From the NCBI GenBank assembly GCA_903944555.1, contig CAJASG010000686.1, positions 1-5,705 on the forward strand: a stretch of DNA of 5,705 nt. The letters run 5' to 3'. This DNA comes from an uncultured beta proteobacterium (GTDB taxonomy: Bacteria > Pseudomonadota > Gammaproteobacteria > Burkholderiales > Burkholderiaceae_C). The position numbers were made by a program, and so were the translations under genes. Positions 1 through 5,091 of the stretch are shown here, piece by piece (the first letter of the stretch is position 1; every line of letters starts with the position of its first letter). The notes beneath the pieces are model-generated. The model did not search any database. It was given only the letters and a program-made list of their open reading frames with translations, and had not been told where the DNA came from.

Positions 1-369
1 GCACTGAAAAGCATCATGCGCACCGGCACCGTAGCCTCTACTGACAACCGCAACTGGGAACTGCTGCCCAACAACCAGCCCCAGCGCCGCTTCAGCCAGA
101 GCCGCGCCGTGGCGCTGGACATGGAAAGCGCCACCATTGCGGCCAACGGCTTTCGATTTCGGGTGCCCTACGGCACGCTACTGTGCGTGAGCGACAAACC
201 TCTGCATGGGGAGATCAAGTTACCCGGTATGGCCAACCACTTTTACCGAGAGCGGGTCGACCAGCACCTGCGCATCGGCATGCGGGCCGTGGAGCTGCTG
301 CGCGCCCAAGGGGTGGACCAGTTGCACAGCCGGAAATTACGCAGCTTTGCGGAAGTGGCGTTTCAATAA
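1..369 (+). CDS. amn: AMP nucleosidase, C-terminal part (5' end outside window)
   Basis: AMP nucleosidase is a cytoplasmic purine-salvage enzyme that hydrolyses AMP to adenine and ribose 5-phosphate. The frame is open from base 1, and 122 residues precede the TAA stop. The fragment carries the C-terminal nucleosidase core: ALDMESATIAANGFRFRVPYG (fragment residues 38-58), where the Glu of DMES is the expected ribose-binding residue, followed by LLCVSDKPLHGE (60-71), whose Asp is the likely catalytic acid of this phosphorylase-like fold. The NWELLP stretch (18-23) and the region from KLPGMANHFYRERV onward also fit the family. An internal ATG at 16 is not the real start. The stop lies 5 bp from the stop of the convergent gene at 375, leaving no room for a separate terminator. 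Identity is strong; only the truncation limits description. Confidence 0.93.
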   Translation, partial: ALKSIMRTGTVASTDNRNWELLPNNQPQRRFSQSRAVALDMESATIAANGFRFRVPYGTLLCVSDKPLHGEIKLPGMANHFYRERVDQHLRIGMRAVELLRAQGVDQLHSRKLRSFAEVAFQ

Positions 370-374
370 ACCGC

Positions 375-671
375 TCAGGGCGCCGGCTTGGCGGGTTGCC
401 CAGCACGCCACTGGCTTGCAATGCGGTAGGCTGTAACGGCCAGGGACAGCAAGCGCACATAGCGACTCAATCGCTGCACGCCCAGGGTGGGCAGCGCAAA
501 ACTCAGCAGGGTTGCGGCCACCGGAGCCGTCCACGCAGCAGGGGCGCCGGTACCGGGCCCGGTCACCGTTTGGCGGATTTGCTTCAGGGAAAACTGCAGG
601 CGCAGGCGTTCCAGATCACACCGCGCTACCAACTGCGCTTTGCGCAGGGCGTATTCGTTGCGCTGGGTCAT
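375..671 (-). CDS. YqjK-like small membrane-associated protein
   Basis: This is a 98-residue protein of unknown function and the last gene of the yqjD-E-K-type operon. Its ATG overlaps the stop codon of the upstream gene (TCAT on the plus strand at 668-671, i.e. ATGA), which implies translational coupling. A strong Shine-Dalgarno sequence, GGGGAG (minus strand, 684-679), sits 7 nt before the ATG. The N-terminal third is charged and helical with a run of Arg/Leu/Gln (about residues 5-36). Hydrophobic stretches at about 50-64 and 71-85 could be a membrane hairpin or amphipathic helices. The tail is Pro/Ala rich. Assignment rests mainly on position and size; sequence likeness to E. coli YqjK is weak by eye. 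It converges on amn with 5 bp between stops. Confidence 0.68.
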   Translation of the reverse strand: MTQRNEYALRKAQLVARCDLERLRLQFSLKQIRQTVTGPGTGAPAAWTAPVAATLLSFALPTLGVQRLSRYVRLLSLAVTAYRIASQWRAGQPAKPAP

Positions 672-1081
672 GGGGCCACTCCCCGTGTGGGGTCCGCCGG
701 CGCAAATGCCGCACGGTCTTTATCAAACTCGGCCAGAGTGGCCGCAAACGGTAAACCGCCCGCGTGGCCCAAGGCCTTGGACTTGCGCAGCAAAACCGCG
801 CCCACCGCAATGCACAGCAGTGTCGGCGCCAGCACCGCTGCAATGCGGTAGGTATCCCAGAAGTACACAACGATCAGCACGCCGACGCCCAGCACACCAA
901 ACACCATCAGCAGTACTGCGGCAAACATCAAGGCCAGCCGAACGTACAGCCGCTCGCGCTCCTCTGCCAACTCAATACTGGCCAGCTCTAGCCGGGTGCG
1001 CAACAAGGACAGTGCGCTATTGGCCGCCTGGGCGGCGGTGGCTTTTAAGCCCCCGCTGGGGTGAGGTTCGCCGTCGTGCAT
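668..1081 (-). CDS. YqjE-like phage-holin-family membrane protein
   Basis: A 137-residue inner-membrane protein of the YqjE / holin superfamily III type; despite the family name there is no sign of phage here. A soluble, highly charged N-terminal helix (about residues 15-48, with repeated Glu/Arg) leads into two adjacent transmembrane segments (about 49-73 and 78-98). A short cytoplasmic tail contains PFAATLAEFDKDRAA (111-125), typical of the family's C-terminal end. GGGAG (minus strand, 1091-1087) lies 5 nt before the ATG. The upstream DUF883 gene stops 15 bp before this start, and the downstream YqjK-like gene overlaps by 4 bp, so the three are probably one transcript. Molecular role is unknown; association with envelope or stationary-phase physiology is inferred from enterobacterial counterparts. 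Confidence 0.85.
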   Translation of the reverse strand: MHDGEPHPSGGLKATAAQAANSALSLLRTRLELASIELAEERERLYVRLALMFAAVLLMVFGVLGVGVLIVVYFWDTYRIAAVLAPTLLCIAVGAVLLRKSKALGHAGGLPFAATLAEFDKDRAAFAPADPTRGVAP

Positions 1082-1096
1082 GGGTGCTCCCGGTGC

Positions 1097-1489
1097 CTAG
1101 CGGCGCGTGATCAAAACACCGGCCAAAAATCCGATGGCTGCGGCGATGCCAATGGACTGCCAGGGATTCTCATGCACATAGTTGTTCGTCGCCACCTGGA
1201 TGGCTTTGGCACTCTCGGCGGCGCGCCCCTCCAGTTGCTGAAACTGCAATTTGGCGGCCAGTAGTTTGGCTTCGATCTCGGCCTGCAGCGCAGCGGCCTG
1301 CTCTTGGGTGCCACTTCCGGCCTGCTTGAGCAAGGCATCGGCCTCACCCAGCATCGCGCTGAAGTCGTCTACCAGGGAATTCATGGTGGCCATGGGGGCT
1401 TTCAGTTGGGCCGCATGGTGCGGCGTGAGTCGGCGTTGAACCGAAGAAATTGTAGTGTCCGAAGTGCGCTTGGCCTTGCGTTTCGCCAA
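1097..1489 (-). CDS. DUF883 (ElaB/YgaM/YqjD) family protein
   Basis: A 130-residue protein of the family that includes E. coli YqjD, a C-terminally membrane-anchored, ribosome-associated stationary-phase protein. The central part is an Ala/Gln/Glu-rich amphipathic helix (about residues 37-104). The diagnostic end is VHENPWQSIGIAAAIGFLAG followed by VLITRR: the ENPW motif, a glycine-zipper-like membrane helix (about 111-127) and a terminal Arg pair. The start is uncertain. The longest frame begins with TTG directly after an in-frame TAG, with no Shine-Dalgarno sequence. In-frame ATGs at 1393 and 1384 would give 98 or 95 residues, closer to the usual size of about 100. The Lys/Arg-rich first 20 residues look codon-biased and could suit ribosome contact, so the TTG form is kept. 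First gene of the yqjD-E-K-like operon; arsC ends 61 bp upstream. Confidence 0.85.
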   Translation of the reverse strand: MAKRKAKRTSDTTISSVQRRLTPHHAAQLKAPMATMNSLVDDFSAMLGEADALLKQAGSGTQEQAAALQAEIEAKLLAAKLQFQQLEGRAAESAKAIQVATNNYVHENPWQSIGIAAAIGFLAGVLITRR

Positions 1490-1550
1490 CTAGCGCGAAA
1501 CAAGCCAATGGCACATTAGGCAGTCATTGAGCCGGTGCGGCGTGCATTGT

Positions 1551-2045
1551 TCAGTCTCTGCCCATTGAGGCAACGTGGTGCTGTAGGCTCATTCGGTCAA
1601 GCGAACTGGTTGGCAGTGCCACGAGTAGTTCAATGCGCCGGCGCATGTCCGCTGCGGCCGCGACAATGGCATGGTGCTTTGTTTCCTTGCTCCCCGCCAC
1701 CAATGAAGGATCGGCAATATTCCAGTGCGCGGAAATGGGTTGACCGGGCCAGATTGGGCACTGATCTTCCGCAGCGTCGTCACACACCGTCAGCACGAAA
1801 TCCATTTCTGGAGCGGTAGGACCGGCGAATTCATTCCACGATTTACTGCGCAGCCCCTCCGTCTGCAAGCCGTTGTCCAAAAGGAACTCTATCGCCAACG
1901 GGTTGACTTCGCCTTTGGGGAAAGTTCCCGCTGAATAGGCTTGGAAACGCCCTTTCCCCAAAGCATTGAGTTGGGCTTCCGCCATCAGACTGCGTGCGGA
2001 GTTGCACGTACATAGAAACAGGACGTTAAAAATTCTCTCACTCAC
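1551..2045 (-). CDS. arsC: Arsenate reductase, low-molecular-weight phosphatase type
   Basis: A cytoplasmic enzyme that reduces arsenate to arsenite for export, 164 residues and apparently full length. The phosphatase-like loop CX5R is at C12-R18 (reading CTCNSARS; the usual form is CTGNSARS). The FVLTVCDDAAEDQCPIWPGQ region gives C88 and C95, spaced seven apart as in the redox relay of the S. aureus enzyme (C82/C89). ADP at 111-113 supplies the general acid Asp. The SLDRMSLQ tail is also typical. GTG is chosen as start: GGAG on the minus strand at 2058-2055 lies 9 nt upstream, and an ATG 20 nt upstream is out of frame. Electron donor (thioredoxin or glutaredoxin) cannot be decided. No arsR, arsB/acr3 or arsH is in the window. 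It precedes the yqj-like operon on the same strand. Confidence 0.9.
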   Translation of the reverse strand: MSERIFNVLFLCTCNSARSLMAEAQLNALGKGRFQAYSAGTFPKGEVNPLAIEFLLDNGLQTEGLRSKSWNEFAGPTAPEMDFVLTVCDDAAEDQCPIWPGQPISAHWNIADPSLVAGSKETKHHAIVAAAADMRRRIELLVALPTSSLDRMSLQHHVASMGRD

Positions 2046-2054
2046 CGCACACTA

Positions 2055-2058
2055 CTCC
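2055..2058 (-). promoter_or_regulatory. Ribosome binding site supporting the GTG start of arsC
   Basis: GGAG on the minus strand ends 9 nt before the GTG at 2045. It is the only Shine-Dalgarno-like match near the 5' end and decides for this non-ATG start. Confidence 0.6.
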
Positions 2059-2108
2059 AACTCATTGAAGGCACTCTAAGTAGCCTGAACACTGTAATTA
2101 GCCGTGGG

Positions 2109-2137
2109 ATATTACCCCCAGATTTCTGAACGCGCAA
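2109..2137 (-). promoter_or_regulatory. Candidate sigma-70 promoter for arsC (weak)
   Basis: On the minus strand, TTGCGC (2137-2132) and TAATAT (2114-2109) are separated by 17 bp, placing transcription start near 2102 and a leader of about 57 nt before the arsC GTG. The -35 matches consensus at 3 of 6 positions and the -10 at 4 of 6. The rest of the 174-bp spacer (2046-2219) shows no gene and no clear terminator with a T-run for the upstream pyruvate-kinase-like gene. An imperfect hairpin, ACAGTG/CACTGT at 2185-2206, is present. Confidence 0.22.
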
Positions 2138-2219
2138 AAGCACTGCATGCTCCTGCTGGGAATGAAAGAGGTTGCTTGCACCCCACAGTGCTCAGGGCCA
2201 CACTGTCAAAACGGAGGCT

Positions 2220-4145
2220 CTATTTTTTTTCAGCAGCCTTCGCACCACCCCATGCGTGCAGCGCTCTCAGCAGTGGGCGCTTTTTAGCCTGGTGTCCGCC
2301 CATGCGCCGCAGGATGTCATCCAATGTGTGGATTGCATCTGTGATGTAAGGGCCTTTGTTCAGCATCACGCACTCTGCGCGCACGCCCAATCCAGCATCA
2401 GAAATTTCCGCACGCGAAGGAATTCCTGTTTTGGCCAGTGTTTCTAGCACCTGCGTTGCCCAAATCACCGGCATATGGGCCGATTCAGCACACCACAGTA
2501 TTTCCTCCTGAACCTCTGCAAGCCGTTCATATCCGCATTCGACAGCCAAGTCACCACGCGCGATCATGACGCCGGCACTGGGTCCCGCCATCGCGGCAAG
2601 CATCAATTCGGGCAAGTTCTCAAAGCCCTGAATAGTTTCTATTTTTAGTACGATGCCAATATCGTCCCGTCCCAGCCGGTGTAAATGCTGGCGCAACAAA
2701 TGCACATCACTGGCGTGCTGCACAAACGAAAGTCCAACCATGTCAGCGTATTTCGCCACCACGGCAAGATCATCAATGTCTTTGTCCGTCAGTGATGGAA
2801 GGTCAAGTGCGCTGTCTGGCAAATTGATTCCCTTGTCACCGACCAGCTTTTCACCGCCCTCGCGCGCCTGCGTGATGGCTATTTCCAGACAATCTGGCAA
2901 AACGCGCTGAATGACGCCGCCAATTCTTCCGTCATCAAACCAAATGCGCTCGCCCACACGCGCTTGATTGATGATTTGAGGCAATGTGCAGGAAATCTGC
3001 GCTGACGCAGCAATGGAGTCGCCTGTGTCATCTTCGACTACCGCAGCGTGGCCGACACCACTGTTCGTAAGGCGCAACACATCGCCCTGCTGAAGGTTCA
3101 AATACCCCGACGGCGATTCAATTTGACAGGCAAGCGTGGACGATTTCTTCTTTTTGTCCACCCCATGAATCGTGAGAACGGTCTCTGGGGTGAGATAGGC
3201 TGTTTGCAGGCTTTCTCCGATTGCGCCAAATTCATCGCATTGGGTAATCAAAAAATGTCTTTTTGCACCCCGCGCATCGGAAAAGTCCACCTGAGATCCG
3301 ACCTTTATCCGCTCTAGCCAATCGGGCGTAACACCAATTGCCGCATCAACGCCTTGCAACACATGGGCGCACCCGTTGGGTACTATCCCCACCCGTGCGG
3401 GGCGAAACACCCGGCCGTATTGATCTCTTTGCGGACGCAATTTAAGAACGGCAGGGCCAGGTGCAACCTCGCCGGTTCTGATTTTTGGCCCGCCAAGGTC
3501 CATCAATATTCGTACATCACGCTGCAAGCTCTTTGCGGCATGGCGTACGTTCTCAATCATCGCCACCCACTCTTGTGCCCCGTCATGCGCACAATTGATT
3601 CGAGCTACATCCATTCCAGCATCAACCAGTTGACGTACCACCGAAAAATCAGAGGCAGCATCTGAGGGCAAGGTCACCATAATATGGACCGGGCGTCCGG
3701 TTGGTTTCACGCCAAGCAGCCGTTTTGTATGGTGCTCCATCAGATACCGACTACGCACACTGCCCGCAGGCTCTTCTGCAGACTTGTCCTCCCAGTTTTG
3801 ACCAGACAGTCTATGCAATAGCCCGAGCACTTTGTCGACATTGGCAAGCACATGGGATTCCGATTGACCCAATGATGAGAGGCCTAACCAGGATAATTTG
3901 GCTTGTATTGGACGCAGATCATCACTCCGCAAAGTTAAGTAGTGCACCAAATTTCGTGCACTTTCGCGATAGTCGGGGCTAACGCCAGCCAGTTCGGCAC
4001 CCATTGCGGCTTCGCGCTCGAGCATTGATTTTCGCAACGCCCCCAGTTGCGCAATCAGTTCAACACAAGCCGGTTTATTAGACACCGCGTCAGGTGAGGA
4101 AATTGAAGCATTGGGTTTGATGGATAGTTCGTTTTTCTTTGGCAT
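2220..4145 (-). CDS. Pyruvate-kinase-like protein with N-terminal extension, lacking the C domain
   Basis: 641 residues; ordinary bacterial pyruvate kinases have about 470-480. Residues 1-150 form an extension with a helical domain (about 26-115, including SARNLVHYLTLRSDDLRPIQ). The barrel starts at HIMVTLPSDAA (154-164). Retained landmarks are MDVARINCAH (178-187), GGPKIRTG (218-225), LKIET with the expected catalytic Lys501 and metal ligand Glu503, MIARGDLAVE with Asp532 (527-536), and WATQVLE with Thr564 (562-568). Differences from classical enzymes: NFSH reads NCAH, D-T-K-G reads D-L-G-G, and the MLSGET loop reads MLNKGP (594-599). Lys221 replaces the Glu of K+-dependent enzymes, as in K+-independent ones. 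The segment between barrel halves (about 226-440) is roughly twice a normal B domain. The protein ends soon after the barrel, so the allosteric C domain is absent. Phosphotransfer between phosphoenolpyruvate and ADP is plausible but unproven. ATG at 4145 is the first start after an in-frame TGA, without a good Shine-Dalgarno sequence. Confidence 0.88.
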   Translation of the reverse strand: MPKKNELSIKPNASISSPDAVSNKPACVELIAQLGALRKSMLEREAAMGAELAGVSPDYRESARNLVHYLTLRSDDLRPIQAKLSWLGLSSLGQSESHVLANVDKVLGLLHRLSGQNWEDKSAEEPAGSVRSRYLMEHHTKRLLGVKPTGRPVHIMVTLPSDAASDFSVVRQLVDAGMDVARINCAHDGAQEWVAMIENVRHAAKSLQRDVRILMDLGGPKIRTGEVAPGPAVLKLRPQRDQYGRVFRPARVGIVPNGCAHVLQGVDAAIGVTPDWLERIKVGSQVDFSDARGAKRHFLITQCDEFGAIGESLQTAYLTPETVLTIHGVDKKKKSSTLACQIESPSGYLNLQQGDVLRLTNSGVGHAAVVEDDTGDSIAASAQISCTLPQIINQARVGERIWFDDGRIGGVIQRVLPDCLEIAITQAREGGEKLVGDKGINLPDSALDLPSLTDKDIDDLAVVAKYADMVGLSFVQHASDVHLLRQHLHRLGRDDIGIVLKIETIQGFENLPELMLAAMAGPSAGVMIARGDLAVECGYERLAEVQEEILWCAESAHMPVIWATQVLETLAKTGIPSRAEISDAGLGVRAECVMLNKGPYITDAIHTLDDILRRMGGHQAKKRPLLRALHAWGGAKAAEKK

Positions 4146-4167
4146 GCGCTATTTTCAAATACGCATG
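4143..4167 (-). promoter_or_regulatory. Inverted repeat enclosing the start codon of the pyruvate-kinase-like gene
   Basis: Read as mRNA, the arms are CATGCG-TATTT and AAATA-G-CGCATG, with a 2-nt GA tip. The 11 base pairs are interrupted only by one bulged G. The final ATG of the structure is the initiation codon, so the start and the region where a Shine-Dalgarno sequence should lie would be paired. It could equally be a DNA operator. Two bases are too few for a stable loop, so the terminal pair would open in RNA. The repeat is directly visible; the regulatory role is inference. Confidence 0.45.
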
Positions 4168-4236
4168 TTTCGCCTTTGTGACGACCGTTTGACGAGCCAC
4201 TTTCCATGTGCGAATGAACGCGGCGATTTGCCGTCA

Positions 4237-4248
4237 CTAAAATTTTAG
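4237..4248. repeat. Perfect 12-bp palindrome CTAAAATTTTAG
   Basis: A perfect inverted repeat in the spacer upstream of the pyruvate-kinase-like gene. It covers the candidate -10 box of that gene's promoter. AT-rich palindromes can arise by chance, but a second perfect 12-bp palindrome lies 27 bp away centre to centre. Confidence 0.5.
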
Positions 4249-4271
4249 CCCCGCACAAAAATAAGGGTTAA
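4242..4271 (-). promoter_or_regulatory. Candidate sigma-70 promoter for the pyruvate-kinase-like gene
   Basis: On the minus strand, TTAACC (4271-4266) and TAAAAT (4247-4242) are 18 bp apart. They match consensus at 4 of 6 and 5 of 6 positions. Predicted transcription start is near 4235, giving a leader of about 90 nt ending in the start-codon inverted repeat. Both boxes lie within perfect palindromes, which would suit repressor or activator control. Confidence 0.4.
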
Positions 4272-4275
4272 CCCT
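4264..4275. repeat. Perfect 12-bp palindrome AGGGTTAACCCT
   Basis: A perfect inverted repeat, with G/C-rich outer arms and a TTAA centre, in the divergent spacer between the pyruvate-kinase-like gene and the small ORF at 4411. It overlaps the candidate -35 box on the minus strand. The form is typical of a dimeric regulator's operator; the regulator is not identifiable here. Confidence 0.5.
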
Positions 4276-4400
4276 GCTATTCTTTCGCTATCGCACAAGA
4301 AAATAAATGGATGTCACCGCGCATTGCGTCCGATAGCCAACCGCCTGCTGAAAGGTAGTGCCATGCTTCAATGCATACGTAACCGAATTTCTTTAACGAC

Positions 4401-4405
4401 GGAGG
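4401..4405 (+). promoter_or_regulatory. Ribosome binding site GGAGG for the small ORF at 4411
   Basis: GGAGG lies 5 nt before the ATG at 4411. Upstream in-frame ATGs (4324, 4363) lack a comparable match, so this site decides the start and is the main evidence that the ORF is translated. Confidence 0.6.
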
Positions 4406-4410
4406 TTTAC

Positions 4411-4626
4411 ATGTCCAAACACCTAGGCAGCTTGATCCGGCTTCAGCACAAATTGGCATCCGTATATGGCGACAACGATACGCTAGCGAGACAGTTTCGA
4501 GATGAAATTGAATCGCGTGAAGCGTTTGCTACACACCCTCCAAATCGCAGCTTCTCGCGATCTCTACCCTCGAGCGCCAGAACTTCAAATTGCCGACAAA
4601 AAGTGTTGTGCACCTCTGTCAGCTAA
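4411..4626 (+). CDS. Small hypothetical protein, possibly frameshifted at its 3' end
   Basis: 71 residues, family not recognised. Residues 1-38 look like a genuine soluble helical protein: MSKHLGSLIRLQHKLASVYG, then an acidic/basic helix with DNDTLARQFRDEIESRE. The remainder (about 40-71) is Ser/Arg/Cys rich, low in predicted structure and uses less typical codons. From 4521 to 4640 another plus frame is open, ending at TAG 4641-4643. It has higher third-position GC than the annotated frame over the same stretch and reads SQLLAISTLERQNFKLP, which suggests an indel near 4521-4530. There are no membrane segments or signal peptide. It is divergent from the pyruvate-kinase-like gene and convergent with the gene at 4716. 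Existence is supported chiefly by the GGAGG site and the regular N-terminal half. Confidence 0.5.
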   Translation: MSKHLGSLIRLQHKLASVYGDNDTLARQFRDEIESREAFATHPPNRSFSRSLPSSARTSNCRQKVLCTSVS

Positions 4627-4704
4627 TCGCTGCATTCACTTAGCGAACCAATCTGAAAACCTCCCGTCGATGAACGACTAAAACAAGGACTGCTGGGACA
4701 GCTA

Positions 4705-4721
4705 CAGTAGCCAGGCTACTG
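4705..4721. repeat. Inverted repeat CAGTAGCC-A-GGCTACTG at the stop codon of the zinc-ribbon gene
   Basis: Perfect 8-bp arms around a single base; in RNA it would fold as a 7-bp stem with a 3-nt loop. It overlaps the last codons and stop (4716) of the minus-strand gene and lies between two convergent genes. It may act as a bidirectional transcription terminator, but neither strand shows a following T-run, so a classical intrinsic terminator is doubtful. Confidence 0.45.
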
Positions 4722-4934
4722 CGTTACCTTTACAGGCTTGCAATCGAAGCAAAAGAACATCAATGCGCTCATGTAGCGGTGGATGGCACCTTTGCTGCGC
4801 ATTTTGTGCTTGCCGCATTTGATGCAACTTCGAGTTTCCCCGGTGGCCCCCATGCCCTGAAAAGGAGAGCCCCCCTCCTTTGACGTGTAACGCAGCCCGG
4901 TATCGGAAATTTGTGTTGTCTCAGATTTGTACAT
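4716..4934 (-). CDS. Small CxxC...CxxC zinc-ribbon protein
   Basis: 72 residues, function unknown. Two cysteine knuckles, C37-x2-C40 (SCIKCGKH) and C62-x2-C65 (FCFDCKP), are separated by 21 residues containing basic positions (HKMRSKGAIHR), as expected of a small zinc ribbon that binds nucleic acid or a protein partner. The N-terminal half is polar and contains GLRYTSKEGGSPFQGMGATG (13-32), a Gly-rich stretch that looks conserved rather than random. ATG at 4934 is the first start after an in-frame TGA four codons upstream; no good Shine-Dalgarno sequence is visible, so the start is uncertain. It is divergent from the CorA gene (157-bp spacer) and convergent with the small ORF ending at 4626. 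Zinc binding is inferred from the cysteines only. Confidence 0.65.
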   Translation of the reverse strand: MYKSETTQISDTGLRYTSKEGGSPFQGMGATGETRSCIKCGKHKMRSKGAIHRYMSALMFFCFDCKPVKVTQ

Positions 4935-5011
4935 GCAAGGTCAAGCGGCAGTTTCGGAATCCAAATTCTGATTTCCCAGAGTTTCAATTTTGTGACAGCT
5001 ACTGCGTCGTT

Positions 5012-5040
5012 TTGACCTCGTTAGTGCTGAAGCCCAAGAT
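5012..5040 (+). promoter_or_regulatory. Candidate promoter for the CorA-family gene (weak)
   Basis: TTGACC (5012-5017) and CAAGAT (5035-5040) are 17 bp apart on the plus strand. The -35 is good (5 of 6) and the -10 poor (3 of 6). The start of transcription would be near 5047, leaving a leader of about 45 nt, too short for a magnesium riboswitch. The rest of the 4935-5091 spacer shows no gene. Confidence 0.3.
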
Positions 5041-5091
5041 GACGGCGCGTAAACTCGAGCAGCCGTTCTTTCAAACTACCAGAGCACCTTC

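Noticed and set aside
183..851. 222-codon open frame on the plus strand
   Set aside because: It overlaps amn and runs antisense to the yqjK- and yqjE-like genes; the product is Arg/Gln/Ala-rich low-complexity sequence typical of a GC-rich antisense frame.
668..1081. Phage holin / prophage remnant
   Set aside because: The holin label is only a family name; the gene order matches the chromosomal yqjD-E-K block and no phage genes are nearby.
487..1110. 207-codon open frame on the plus strand
   Set aside because: It is antisense to the yqjE-like and yqjK-like genes, both of which have good ribosome sites and family features. The product is Arg/Pro-rich with no recognisable domain.
1535..1819. 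Plus-strand open frame antisense to arsC
   Set aside because: It lies over a clearly conserved arsC sequence and has no ribosome site or recognisable product.
2185..2206. Hairpin ACAGTG/CACTGT downstream of the pyruvate-kinase-like gene as a terminator
   Set aside because: Only 6 bp with a 10-nt loop and no T-run on the minus strand; too weak to call.
3354..3665. Plus-strand open frame inside the pyruvate-kinase-like gene
   Set aside because: It is fully antisense to conserved barrel coding sequence, with no family likeness.
4055..4258. 67-codon minus-strand frame overlapping the 5' end of the pyruvate-kinase-like gene
   Set aside because: It is out of frame with it, has no ribosome site and would start inside the candidate promoter region.
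4324..4410. Upstream extension of the small ORF to ATG 4324 or 4363
   Set aside because: Those starts lack a convincing ribosome site and the added residues look non-coding, while GGAGG is well placed for 4411.
4769..4987. 72-codon minus-strand frame overlapping the zinc-ribbon gene
   Set aside because: The alternative frame with paired CxxC motifs is far more protein-like; this one has no pattern.
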